Shown: positions 8,039 through 15,573, counted from the first letter of the stretch. The stretch is DNA of 29,579 bases from an uncultured Prevotella sp. (GCA_934281565.1 CAKQXI010000015.1:1-29579), one strand, 5' to 3'. Numbers and translations: made by a program. The notes: a model not told the origin generated them from the letters alone.

Positions 8039-9394
8039 TTATGGTTGAGAACCATTGCTGTTTTTCATATCCCTAAAAGCACTCCATGCGATAGGAACAG
8101 ATAGGACAAAGGCACATACATCAGCCCATGCTTGGCACATTTCAACACCAAGTAAGCCAAAGAAATAGGGGAGGATGAAGATAAGAGGAATGAAGAACAA
8201 ACCGCTTCGTGCTGCAGCTACGAGGTTGGCTCTAATAGGCTTACGGATAGTCTGCATCAACATATTGGTCATCACGATGGTGCAAACGAGTGGATAGCTG
8301 ATTACTTGCCATTCCAATGCCACGGCTCCCACCTTGATAACCTCTGGGTCACTGCGGAACAGTTCGATGATTGGCTCTGAGTAGATGAAGCCTATCAGCG
8401 CACAGACCGACAAGAATGTCGTTCCGCACTTGATACAGAAATAAAAAGCCTCTTTCACCCTGCCATATAACTGTGCACCATAGCAAAAGCCACATAGTGG
8501 TTGGAAACCCTGTCCGATACCTATCACAACGGCATAGATAAAGAACGATATTCTCGTGACGATGGACATACCAGCTATGGCGGCATCACCGTATGCGCCA
8601 GCAGCTACATTTAATAATATGGTTGATACACTGCCCAATCCTTGTCGGGATAACGAGGGTGTTCCACCAAAGATGATTTCCTTGGCAAAGCTCTTGGACG
8701 GTGTAAAGTCGCATAACCGTATGTGGATGTTCTGTCCCTTGCGGCTCATTATAAAAAGCATACAGCAACCGAATGTTTGGCTAATCAATGTAGCGATGGC
8801 AGCACCAGTAATGCCAAGAGAGAAATACAAGATGAGCAGCGGGGCAAGGACAAGGTTGAGCAATACGCCCGACAAGATGCCTTTCATCGCATACGCTGCA
8901 TTTCCTTGGAAACGCATTTGGTTGTTCAGTGTTAGGGAAGTGGTCATGAACGGAGCACCTAACATCACGATGCCAAGATAACGCTCTGTATATGGCAGGA
9001 TGGTAGGTGTGGAACCTAAGAACACGGCAAGAGGAGTGATGAATATCTGTCCAAGAATAGCTATGACGATGCCAGCCAGAAAACTCAATACAAAACCAGT
9101 TGCTGCCATCTTCCTTGCCAAGTCGTGTTCCTTGGCACCGAGCTTACGAGAGATATAGTTTCCCGAACCATGCCCGAAGAAGAAGCCAACGGCTTGGATG
9201 ATTGCCATCACTGAGAATGAGATACCCACGGCAGCGGTACATTGTGTGTTGATGGTTCCTACAAAGTAAGTGTCGGCGAGGTTATACATACTCGTCGACA
9301 ACATACTGATGATGGTTGGCACTGCCATGGTGAAAATAACCCTGTGTATAGGGGCGTGAGTCAAGAAAGTGTAGTTATCCCTCGTTTTTTCCAT
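8039..9394 (-). CDS. MATE-family multidrug/metabolite efflux transporter
   Basis: A 451-residue inner-membrane protein with about 12 hydrophobic helices. The start resembles MATE exporters (MAVPTIISMLSTSMYNLADTYFVG), and the second half repeats the pattern (GGTPSLSRQGLGSVSTILLN, GIGQGFQPLCGFCYGA). Length is normal for the family. Such proteins use a sodium or proton gradient to export cationic compounds; the substrate is not predictable. Its ATG follows the stop of the preceding 141-residue gene with no gap, so it is very likely co-transcribed with the sigma-factor operon. It converges on the fimbrillin gene. Confidence 0.9.
   Translation of the reverse strand: MEKTRDNYTFLTHAPIHRVIFTMAVPTIISMLSTSMYNLADTYFVGTINTQCTAAVGISFSVMAIIQAVGFFFGHGSGNYISRKLGAKEHDLARKMAATGFVLSFLAGIVIAILGQIFITPLAVFLGSTPTILPYTERYLGIVMLGAPFMTTSLTLNNQMRFQGNAAYAMKGILSGVLLNLVLAPLLILYFSLGITGAAIATLISQTFGCCMLFIMSRKGQNIHIRLCDFTPSKSFAKEIIFGGTPSLSRQGLGSVSTILLNVAAGAYGDAAIAGMSIVTRISFFIYAVVIGIGQGFQPLCGFCYGAQLYGRVKEAFYFCIKCGTTFLSVCALIGFIYSEPIIELFRSDPEVIKVGAVALEWQVISYPLVCTIVMTNMLMQTIRKPIRANLVAAARSGLFFIPLIFILPYFFGLLGVEMCQAWADVCAFVLSVPIAWSAFRDMKNSNGSQP
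8041..8055 (+). terminator. Possible terminator of the first fimbrillin gene
   Basis: ATGGTT-GAG-AACCAT is a perfect 6-bp hairpin 10 bases after the fimbrillin stop, followed within a few bases by TTTTT. It lies inside the last codons of the convergent MATE gene, so it would have to serve while overlapping that gene. The stem is short. Confidence 0.35.
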
Positions 9395-9820
9395 TTATTT
9401 ATATTTTACGATGATGATGATGTTGCTGTTGGTGCGATTGTTGCGATAGCCATTGGCTCCGTAATAGTTGTAAGCCTTGAGCATATAGATGCGATTGTGC
9501 AATGACTCACGTGAGGTAAGCACAATGATGAGGTCGTTGTCATCCCTACGCTTGCTGAAGTCATCGTTGTTGTTGGCTTCTTGCTCAAAGGCATCAATGA
9601 ATGGTTGGATGTTCGTGTAATTGAGTTCCAGCACCTTGACAACCTTGGCGATGGCGTGTGTCTTGGGGTTGCGTTCCACTGCCGAAGTGAACTTACTCGT
9701 TGTGTTGGACGAGTATCGATTTACTAAGTTGTCTATCTTGTTTTGACCCATTGCTGAAAGAGTAATACCTATCAGCATGACCAAGGATATAATTAATCTC
9801 TGTTTCATATACCTATTCAT
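9395..9820 (-). CDS. Small exported protein of the sigma-factor operon (possibly DUF5024-like)
   Basis: A 141-residue protein with a signal peptide (LIISLVMLIGITLSAMGQ) and a mature part that begins KIDNLVNRYSS. The C-terminus is rich in Asn and Tyr and ends NSNIIIIVKYK. The start at 9820 overlaps the previous gene's stop by one base (TAATG), suggesting translational coupling. An alternative start is MKQRLI at 9808, which gives a more typical signal peptide. I recall similar small exported proteins beside Bacteroides ECF sigma genes catalogued as DUF5024, but this is from memory. Its position between an anti-sigma-like protein and a MATE pump suggests an envelope role. Function unknown. Confidence 0.75.
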   Translation of the reverse strand: MNRYMKQRLIISLVMLIGITLSAMGQNKIDNLVNRYSSNTTSKFTSAVERNPKTHAIAKVVKVLELNYTNIQPFIDAFEQEANNNDDFSKRRDDNDLIIVLTSRESLHNRIYMLKAYNYYGANGYRNNRTNSNIIIIVKYK

Positions 9821-10356
9821 TATTCATTTAAGAGTTGTTCGATTCTGACTTTCTCCAGAGGGTCGTCAATGTTGTTGAGAACATCTTGCTCCGCTTGTTT
9901 GACGGTGGAATGCCTCTCTACATGACTTTCAATGTGACGCGCATTGCTAAGGACGTGCTCTATGTCGGGCTTGATGCGAGACAAGTCATCTATTCGCTCT
10001 CCGTTTACGATGATATAGCTCCCTGCGTATGTTCGTGCAAGTACTTGGTCTTCATGGAAGTCGATGGCAGCCATGATGCCCACAAAGAGGATGATGGAAG
10101 CGGCAATTCCAGATAGTGCATAAATCAGTTTGCGCCGTAAAGGATGTAAGATGGTTTTCTGTATCTTGGAAGTATGTTCCTCTGGTTTGTACAACATCGC
10201 TCCGAAGCCAACGAACATAGGACGGTATTCCTCCAGCTCCCTTGGCACTTGTCCATTACCAAAGAAGTCATAGAGTCGTTGTTCCTCATCGAGTGTGGTG
10301 TCACCATCGAAGAACTTGTCAATGAGTAGTTTGATGTCGTTGTATCTTGTCTTCAT
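9820..10356 (-). CDS. Single-pass membrane protein, anti-sigma-factor-like
   Basis: 178 residues. The cytoplasmic N-terminus (IDKFFDGDTTLDEEQRLYDFF) matches a motif common in Bacteroidetes proteins encoded right after ECF sigma factors. One membrane helix is at about 77-98 (LIYALSGIAASIILFVGIMAAI), followed by a roughly 80-residue periplasmic part rich in His, Asp and Glu. It starts 4 bases after the sigma gene's stop and overlaps the next gene by one base. By position and topology it probably sequesters the sigma factor. No zinc-binding anti-sigma motif is visible, so the role is inferred. Confidence 0.7.
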   Translation of the reverse strand: MKTRYNDIKLLIDKFFDGDTTLDEEQRLYDFFGNGQVPRELEEYRPMFVGFGAMLYKPEEHTSKIQKTILHPLRRKLIYALSGIAASIILFVGIMAAIDFHEDQVLARTYAGSYIIVNGERIDDLSRIKPDIEHVLSNARHIESHVERHSTVKQAEQDVLNNIDDPLEKVRIEQLLNE

Positions 10357-10360
10357 TTCT

Positions 10361-10852
10361 TCACGTTGTTGATTTAATATAAAATGTTCTTACTCCTTGT
10401 CGTGCCCTGCATAGTGACTGTCGGATGGCAACTTCCGAATCACCAATGAGCTTAGATATTTCCGCCGTACTCAGACCCTCCATGTGACGGAGACGTAGGA
10501 CAAGCTGTTGCTTGGGTGGAAGATGCTCAATAGATTGCATCATGCGGTCTATCATTTCTTGTTGTGGATTATCAGCATTGTGATAGTTCAGTGCTGTAAT
10601 CCTGTCGCTTGCCGAATTGATTTCCACGGTAGTATGATGCCGCCGAATGCGGTCGATGCAGAAGTTGCGAGTTAAGACACGAGCCAATGCAGCCATAGGA
10701 CTATGCAACTCATCGAGCATATTCCAGAGCTTCATGAGAACATCTTGTGCCACATCCTCGGCATCCTCCAGTCTGGACAAGTAGCGTTGTGCTACGGCCA
10801 TAAGGATAGGTTGCAAAGTCTCGGCTTCTCGCTTGAATTCTTCTGCTGTCAT
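10361..10852 (-). CDS. ECF-type RNA polymerase sigma-70 factor
   Basis: 163 residues, the normal length for an ECF factor with only regions 2 and 4. Region 2 shows LEDAEDVAQDVLMKLW and NFCIDRIRR. Region 4 shows LPPKQQLVLRLRHMEGLSTA followed by a helix-turn-helix (ISKLIGDSEVAIRQSLCRAR). It should direct RNA polymerase to a small regulon, often including its own operon. It lies between a small exported protein and an anti-sigma-like membrane protein. Confidence 0.9.
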   Translation of the reverse strand: MTAEEFKREAETLQPILMAVAQRYLSRLEDAEDVAQDVLMKLWNMLDELHSPMAALARVLTRNFCIDRIRRHHTTVEINSASDRITALNYHNADNPQQEMIDRMMQSIEHLPPKQQLVLRLRHMEGLSTAEISKLIGDSEVAIRQSLCRARQGVRTFYIKSTT

Positions 10853-10876
10853 TCTGCGCTTTCTTTTAGAACTTGT

Positions 10877-11068
10877 TCAGTTCGTTGACATCCTTAATAA
10901 AGTCGAAGAATTCTGAGTTTTGTTCATTTGGATGTACTTACTGAGTGGCATACCATTGATGTAGATACTGTCGTTGTCGGCAGTCATCTTGTTGCAGTAA
11001 GCAATTCCTGGTAATAATGCCAGAAGCATCATCGAAATAATCATTTTTGTTTTCATCTTTCTATCCAT
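10877..11068 (-). CDS. Small exported protein before the sigma gene, possibly frameshifted
   Basis: As read, 63 residues: MDRKMKTKMI, a signal peptide (IISMMLLALLPGIAYC), then DSIYINGMPLSKYIQMNKTQNSSTLLRMSTN. MKTKMI at 11056 is an alternative start. The last residues look unnatural, while the -1 frame over the same bases gives EFFDFIKDVNELNKF and stops at 10866-10868, just 13 bases before the sigma gene. The intended product is therefore probably slightly longer and this copy may have lost one base near the AAAA run. The start directly abuts the stop of a 19-codon upstream ORF. Function unknown. Confidence 0.55.
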   Translation of the reverse strand: MDRKMKTKMIISMMLLALLPGIAYCNKMTADNDSIYINGMPLSKYIQMNKTQNSSTLLRMSTN

Positions 11069-11128
11069 TTAAAAGTTTAACATTACGTTCAATCCTTTTG
11101 GAGAATTGTCTTTATCCCTATTACGCAT
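11069..11128 (-). CDS. 19-codon upstream ORF at the head of the sigma-factor operon
   Basis: MRNRDKDNSPKGLNVMLNF, with its TAA at 11069-11071 immediately followed by the ATG of the next gene (TAAATG). It begins about 20 bases after the -7 box, so it would be the first frame on the transcript. It may be a leader peptide coupling translation to the next gene, or chance. There is no signal peptide. Confidence 0.35.
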   Translation of the reverse strand: MRNRDKDNSPKGLNVMLNF

Positions 11129-11146
11129 GGACAGACGAAATGTGAC

Positions 11147-11155
11147 ACAAAAGTA
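11147..11155 (-). promoter_or_regulatory. -7 box of the sigma-factor/MATE operon
   Basis: The reverse strand reads TACTTTTGT, a match to TAnnTTTGY. No TTTG is found at the expected -33 position, so it may need an activator or an alternative sigma factor. A divergent promoter for the small membrane-protein operon lies about 100 bases away. Confidence 0.5.
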
Positions 11156-11249
11156 CGAATATTTTTGAGAAAAATGTATTTTCTCATTAAACATTTTATA
11201 GATTTTTATATATAGGTATCGTCGTGAAAACGTTAAAACAATGAAATTG

Positions 11250-11282
11250 CTTGGAGTTATAGGGAATATTCCGTATCTTTGC
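11250..11282 (+). promoter_or_regulatory. Promoter of the small membrane protein / GNAT operon
   Basis: CTTG (11250-11253) and TATCTTTGC (11274-11282) start 24 bases apart, fitting the Bacteroidetes consensus. The first ATG is 28 bases downstream of the -7 box. Confidence 0.65.
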
Positions 11283-11309
11283 AAAGATAAATCAATTACA
11301 TAAAGATAT

Positions 11310-11543
11310 ATGGGAAACAATGAAGTAAGAGATCGGGAGAAAATGAGGCGAGAAATCGTTGGAAAATTCTTCTTTGATTTGGCTAAGACAACATTTGCCG
11401 TTTTAGTACTTGGTAATGTAGCACCTATATTAGGACTTTCTAAGTTTAGCATATTGAATGCTTATGCTCTCATATTAGGGTGTATGCTGACGTGTGTGTT
11501 GGCTATGATAGGTGATAGAATATTAAAAAACGATTTAAAATGA
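11310..11543 (+). CDS. Small two-helix membrane protein
   Basis: 77 residues. A charged N-terminus (NNEVRDREKMRREIVGKFFFD) is followed by two hydrophobic helices, about residues 27-42 and 49-67 (ILNAYALILGCMLTCVLAMI), and a basic tail. I believe similar Bacteroidales proteins are catalogued as DUF6722, but this is unverified. A good promoter lies just upstream and a 34-residue gene follows 7 bases later. Function unknown. Confidence 0.65.
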   Translation: MGNNEVRDREKMRREIVGKFFFDLAKTTFAVLVLGNVAPILGLSKFSILNAYALILGCMLTCVLAMIGDRILKNDLK

Positions 11544-11550
11544 AATTGTG

Positions 11551-11655
11551 ATGGAAGCAATGATTTTTACATTTGGCTGGTTGCTGGTTTGTGCCTTGAC
11601 CTTTTTGGCTTGGACTTATACTAAGAGAGGAAAGAAATGGCTTAAGGAACTTTAG
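11551..11655 (+). CDS. 34-residue single-helix membrane peptide
   Basis: MEAMIFTFGWLLVCALTFLA, then a basic tail ending RGKKWLKEL: one hydrophobic helix and a positive C-terminus, as in many small membrane peptides. It lies 7 bases after the 77-residue membrane protein and 23 bases before the GNAT-like gene, in the same orientation, so all three probably share one transcript. It is shorter than usual gene-calling limits. It may be a partner of the preceding protein. Confidence 0.5.
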   Translation: MEAMIFTFGWLLVCALTFLAWTYTKRGKKWLKEL

Positions 11656-11678
11656 GCATTTCAGATATAAATAGAGAA

Positions 11679-12878
11679 ATGAATAGCAAGATAGAAATAC
11701 GACAAGTAAAGACTAAGAAAGACTTAGATCTGTTCATAGACTTCTATTACGACCTTTATCGTAATAGTGAGTATGCCGTACCTTTTATGCGCTTTGATGA
11801 AGTTGGTACGCTTCGTAAGGACAAGAATCCTTCATTTGAGTTTTGTGATGCTGAGTATTTTCTCGCTTATAGAGATAGCAAGATTGTTGGGCGTGTTGCC
11901 GCTATCATCAATCATCGTGCCAACGAGCAATGGCAGAAAAAGCAAGTGCGCTTTGGTTGGTTTGACTTTGTGGACGACATGAGCGTATCACAAGCTCTCT
12001 TGCAGGCAGTTGAGGAATATGGAAGACAGCATGGTATGACTGAAATCGTTGGTCCATTGGGCTTTACAGACATGGACCGTGAGGGAATGATGATCGAGGG
12101 ATTTAACCGTCTTGCCACAGCATACGTTATCTATAATTATCCTTATTATCCACAGCATATAGAGGCTATCGGAGGATATGAGAAAGATAATGATTGGATG
12201 GAATATCGCATCAAGGTTCCAGAGATTACCCCAGAGAAGTTTGCCAAGACTGCTCAAATGATAGAGCGTAGGTATAATCTCCATGTTCATAAGTTTACAT
12301 CCAAGGAGTTATTGAGGCAAGGGATGGGGCGTAAAGTCTTTGAGATATTGAATGAGACCTATAAGGACCTCTATGATTTCCAGAAACTTTCTGAGCGACA
12401 AATAGACCAGTTGGTCAACGACTATATCAAGAAAGCGGACCTCAACCTTGTGACGGCTATCGTGGATAAGAACTATGCCGATAGTAGTGCTTGTGACAAT
12501 GTTGATGCCAATGAGATAAAGACTTTGGGAGGTAAGATGGTGGGATTTGGCATCTCTTTCCCATCCTTTGCAAAGGCTTTGCAGAAGACCAAGAATGGAA
12601 AGCTCTTTCCTTTTGGATGGTGGCACTTGCTGAAAATACTAAAGTGGCATAAGACAGATACGGTAGACTTATTGCTAATAGGTGTTTTACCAGAATATCG
12701 AACCAAGGGTGCCAATGCCTTGATATTTTCCGACTTGATAGAACAATATAGACAATATGGTTTCAAATGGGCGGAAGCAATGCCCCAGATGGAAGCCAAT
12801 ACGAAGATGAGAAACCAATGGCAATACTTGGAGTCTGAGATACATCGCCGTAGAAGATGCTTTAAGAAAGACTTATGA
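11679..12878 (+). CDS. GNAT-like acyltransferase protein
   Basis: 399 residues, soluble, no signal peptide. It begins with a GNAT-like block (IEIRQVKTKKDLDLFIDFYY) and near the C-terminus has an acetyl-CoA-binding-like motif, LLLIGVLPEYRTKGANALIF, followed by MPQMEANTKMRNQWQYL. The length suggests two GNAT-like halves, the first around residues 1-160 with VGPLGFTDMDREGMMIEG. It belongs to a large Bacteroidetes family usually annotated only as N-acetyltransferase; the substrate is unknown. It is last in an operon with two small membrane proteins and converges on the PAP2 gene across a shared terminator. Confidence 0.75.
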   Translation: MNSKIEIRQVKTKKDLDLFIDFYYDLYRNSEYAVPFMRFDEVGTLRKDKNPSFEFCDAEYFLAYRDSKIVGRVAAIINHRANEQWQKKQVRFGWFDFVDDMSVSQALLQAVEEYGRQHGMTEIVGPLGFTDMDREGMMIEGFNRLATAYVIYNYPYYPQHIEAIGGYEKDNDWMEYRIKVPEITPEKFAKTAQMIERRYNLHVHKFTSKELLRQGMGRKVFEILNETYKDLYDFQKLSERQIDQLVNDYIKKADLNLVTAIVDKNYADSSACDNVDANEIKTLGGKMVGFGISFPSFAKALQKTKNGKLFPFGWWHLLKILKWHKTDTVDLLLIGVLPEYRTKGANALIFSDLIEQYRQYGFKWAEAMPQMEANTKMRNQWQYLESEIHRRRRCFKKDL

Positions 12879-12894
12879 TAAGCAAAAAGAACGA

Positions 12895-12944
12895 GTTATC
12901 TTCAAGAAGTCATAGCTATATAAGGCTGGCTTCTTGAAGATAAC
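12895..12944. terminator. Bidirectional terminator between convergent genes
   Basis: GTTATCTTCAAGAAG (12895-12909) and CTTCTTGAAGATAAC (12930-12944) form a perfect 15-bp stem with a 20-base loop, midway between the GNAT-like gene (stop 12878) and the PAP2 gene (stop 12950). A/T-rich flanks on both sides suit termination in both directions. Confidence 0.8.
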
Positions 12945-12949
12945 TTGCT

Positions 12950-13783
12950 TTATATATCCTTGATAACCTTTGGGAAAATAATCTTTTCCATTAGTAAGAA
13001 ACCAATGATGGTCGTGAGAATTCCCAACATAACATCAATGATATAGTGATGTCCTGAATAAACGGCAGTCCACCAAATACCCAGACTGATAAATGAGAAC
13101 AGCAAGATGGTGTACCATCGCTTATGGCTTATCACTGCATAGATAGTGGTGAGGAACATATAAGCTGCATGAAGGCTTGGAACAGCAGCAAATACATTGG
13201 CATTCTTGCCATATAGTCCATGGAACACTTGCAAACCTGTCATTTCATCAAAACGCCCAAGACCAGCTACATTGCCTGGAGTATGGAGTAAGGCTTCAAA
13301 GCCATAGTTCATGGCATACCAAGGTGGGGCTGCAGGATGAATGTAATAACCGACGAAGCCTATGAGGTTGACTACTAAGAATGACCAAGAGAACCGTATG
13401 AACCACTTCTTTTGCTTGGTAACATATAGGTATATGGCAAAAGCTACTGGTACTGGTACCCAACAGAGATAGAAGATACCTGCCATGAAATCGGCAAAGC
13501 TACAATTGTGTACTTTGAAGAACTCGCCAGGTATCATGGTCTGTGTATGGTCGGCGATAGCTTGCAGTTCTGTCACAGATGAGGCTGCAATGCCAAAGAG
13601 TGATTTCTCAGCCTCATAAAGTCCACGTACATCAATAGGATTTACCTTGAAGTTAGGGTAGAGGCGCATCAAGTCATATACAACTCCAAAGAGAAACCAA
13701 GGCAAAAAGTATATGGCGATAGGTCTGGTCTTTTTCCATGCAAAGAGCATGGCGAACAATATAATCAGATAAATGCTAAACAT
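12950..13783 (-). CDS. PAP2-superfamily Aur1-like membrane protein (likely inositol-phosphoceramide synthase type)
   Basis: 277 residues with about six membrane helices. It carries the PAP2/LPT catalytic motifs VPSLHAAY (about residue 203) and YSGHHYIIDV (about 243-252), each with an active-site histidine. The upstream part (IHPAAPPWYAMNYG) resembles yeast Aur1-type lipid phosphotransferases. Aur1-like enzymes move an inositol-phosphate headgroup from a phospholipid to ceramide; other PAP2 members only remove phosphate. It is the last gene of a four-gene minus-strand cluster with a CDP-alcohol phosphatidyltransferase, GtrA and PgpA, which favours the inositol-lipid role. Confidence 0.8.
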   Translation of the reverse strand: MFSIYLIILFAMLFAWKKTRPIAIYFLPWFLFGVVYDLMRLYPNFKVNPIDVRGLYEAEKSLFGIAASSVTELQAIADHTQTMIPGEFFKVHNCSFADFMAGIFYLCWVPVPVAFAIYLYVTKQKKWFIRFSWSFLVVNLIGFVGYYIHPAAPPWYAMNYGFEALLHTPGNVAGLGRFDEMTGLQVFHGLYGKNANVFAAVPSLHAAYMFLTTIYAVISHKRWYTILLFSFISLGIWWTAVYSGHHYIIDVMLGILTTIIGFLLMEKIIFPKVIKDI

Positions 13784-13802
13784 TACTTTCAGTCTGTAAA
13801 TA

Positions 13803-14459
13803 TTACTTGTTCATTACTTTATAGCAGTGCGCAATACGCCAGAATGCAGTGATGTTGGCAAGTACGGCAATAAGTATCATGCCACCAGCCAACCACCAGA
13901 TGTCACCTGTGATGCCTGTAAGCATAGCGGTAATGGCAGTGACGACAACACGCTCAGGTCGTTGCATAATTCCAACTTTGCACTCTATGTTTAGTCCTTC
14001 GGCACGAGCACGGACATAACTGACCATGACAGAGCCAATCATGGCAACGAATGTCACTACTCCCATCCAGAACCATTCACCATCATCAAGTCGAATGAAA
14101 GCCAGGCAGATGCCAAAAAGACTTACAAGCTCACTATAACGGTCGAGTGTGCTATCCCAAAGTGCACCAAAAAGACTGCTCTTTCCACTCATACGAGCCA
14201 ACCGCCCATCCATCATGTCAAAGAGACCAGAGGCAAGGATGATAAAGCCCCCCCAACCTATTTCTGTCATACAAGAACGGATAGTGTTATCTAACCCTAA
14301 TTTCCATGCGGCATCAATGAAGAAAACTGCTGCGACAATATTGCCGATGAAGCCTACGGTCGTTACAATGTTTGGCGTGATACCCACCTTGATCATTCCC
14401 TTGATGATAGGGTTGATAATCACGTAGATTACTTTTTGTAAGAAATCTCTATAATTCAT
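13803..14459 (-). CDS. CDP-alcohol phosphatidyltransferase (candidate phosphatidylinositol-phosphate synthase)
   Basis: 218 residues with several membrane helices. The family signature DG-x2-AR-x8-G-x3-D-x3-D is complete in DGRLARMSGKSSLFGALWD and the following STLD (about residues 80-105). These enzymes transfer a phosphatidyl group from CDP-diacylglycerol to an alcohol. Headgroup specificity cannot be read from the motif. The neighbours (PgpA-like phosphatase, Aur1-like protein) suggest inositol-phosphate rather than glycerol-phosphate. It starts 48 bases after the GtrA gene and ends 19 bases before the PAP2 gene. Confidence 0.85.
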   Translation of the reverse strand: MNYRDFLQKVIYVIINPIIKGMIKVGITPNIVTTVGFIGNIVAAVFFIDAAWKLGLDNTIRSCMTEIGWGGFIILASGLFDMMDGRLARMSGKSSLFGALWDSTLDRYSELVSLFGICLAFIRLDDGEWFWMGVVTFVAMIGSVMVSYVRARAEGLNIECKVGIMQRPERVVVTAITAMLTGITGDIWWLAGGMILIAVLANITAFWRIAHCYKVMNK

Positions 14460-14507
14460 ATTTTATTATATTGTTTATTCTGTAAATTACACCTTAAATG
14501 ATATGCA

Positions 14508-14918
14508 TTATTTGAATACAAATCTACGTTGCCCAGGATAATTGATAAATATGGCTACAAGGAAAGCCACGATACTTTTGGGTATTATATAGTGTATGTT
14601 GATATGTTCGTGGCTGTTGATAAGTTCGGTGAAAGCAATGGTGCCTCCTGAATTGAGAATCCAACTGATTCCCCATACGATGAAATATCTCCAAGCTACA
14701 CTTTTCTTCTTGCGATGGGAATAGCTGAATACATATCGATAGTTCAGGCAACAGTTGGTAATGCCCCCGCCCATTACGCCGAGTGCATTTGCCAGACCGT
14801 AATAGATGCCGACAATATCGGATAAGAAGAAAGCCAGACCGAAGTCGATGACCGAAGCTATCGAGGCGGTCATCTCAGCTTTCCCAAAAGTCCATAATTC
14901 ATGTTTGATTTTTCCCAT
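14508..14918 (-). CDS. GtrA-family membrane protein
   Basis: 136 residues with four hydrophobic helices and the family pattern FGLAFFLSDIVGIYYGLANALGV, NCCLNYRYVFS and a final RRFVF. GtrA proteins are thought to help flip or present lipid-linked sugars across the inner membrane. Here it lies between PgpA-like and phosphatidyltransferase genes (20-base gap to the former), so it may move or present an inositol lipid. That role is inferred from position. Confidence 0.85.
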   Translation of the reverse strand: MGKIKHELWTFGKAEMTASIASVIDFGLAFFLSDIVGIYYGLANALGVMGGGITNCCLNYRYVFSYSHRKKKSVAWRYFIVWGISWILNSGGTIAFTELINSHEHINIHYIIPKSIVAFLVAIFINYPGQRRFVFK

Positions 14919-14938
14919 TTCCCTGTCTTTTCGATGTA

Positions 14939-15463
14939 TTATGCACCAATCAAAAGCACACCAATTTTAATGATGGTCATGGTGATAGCTGCATATATTC
15001 CACCGAGGATATCGTCTGCCATTACGTAGAACGCACCTTTCTTGCGGTCTAATTTCTTGATGCCCAAAGGCTTCACCATATCAAAGAAGCGGAACAATAC
15101 CAATGCCACCAACGCCCACCATGGTGAGTCTTTGGTAAAAGGTTGCAATAGTGACAATGGTATCCATACACCCACCATCTCATCAATGACTACACGACTG
15201 GGGTCTTCTCCCCAGTAAGGTTGTAACTGGGCTGTCGCCCATGTACCTACAATCGTGAAGAAAACAACAAGAAAGAGAGTCACGTTCTGCAGGCTTTCCC
15301 CATTGATTCCCCATAGTCCTGCCATCGCCAACCATATTAGTGTTGCGAATATAGAGCCAGCGGTACCAGGACCCCAACGCCAAAAACCACTACCAAGCCC
15401 TGTTCCAATGATGGTAGGCAATAGGGGAGGACGTTCATCGGTGAGATTGCCTTTATTGTTCAT
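14939..15463 (-). CDS. PgpA-family phosphatidylglycerophosphatase (candidate phosphatidylinositol-phosphate phosphatase)
   Basis: 174 residues. Family motifs: GSGFWRWGPGTAGSIFATLI (about 17-36), DPSRVVIDEMVGVW, and FRFFDMVKPLGIKKLD followed by KGAFYVMADDILGGIYA. PgpA enzymes dephosphorylate phosphatidylglycerol-phosphate. In the Bacteroides inositol-lipid cluster the homologue is, as I recall, assigned to dephosphorylating phosphatidylinositol-phosphate. It is first in its operon behind a good promoter; no inositol-phosphate synthase precedes it. Confidence 0.85.
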   Translation of the reverse strand: MNNKGNLTDERPPLLPTIIGTGLGSGFWRWGPGTAGSIFATLIWLAMAGLWGINGESLQNVTLFLVVFFTIVGTWATAQLQPYWGEDPSRVVIDEMVGVWIPLSLLQPFTKDSPWWALVALVLFRFFDMVKPLGIKKLDRKKGAFYVMADDILGGIYAAITMTIIKIGVLLIGA

Positions 15464-15510
15464 ATTCAGATAAATTCCTTATACTTTATTGTTTGTTTTG
15501 ATTTCTGTGT

Positions 15511-15543
15511 GCAAAAGTACGCAAAAAAACTAAATAATCCAAA
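15511..15543 (-). promoter_or_regulatory. Promoter of the lipid cluster
   Basis: On the reverse strand TTTG (15543-15540) and TACTTTTGC (15519-15511) start 24 bases apart, an excellent Bacteroidetes promoter about 48 bases before the PgpA ATG. It marks PgpA as the first gene of the transcript. Confidence 0.75.
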
Positions 15544-15573
15544 AAGTTTTCTGTGTTTTTCAGATAATATTTA

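Noticed and set aside
14149..14427. Plus-strand hydrophobic frame of 92 codons
   Set aside because: It is a shadow of the CDP-alcohol phosphatidyltransferase on the other strand, whose catalytic motif is intact.
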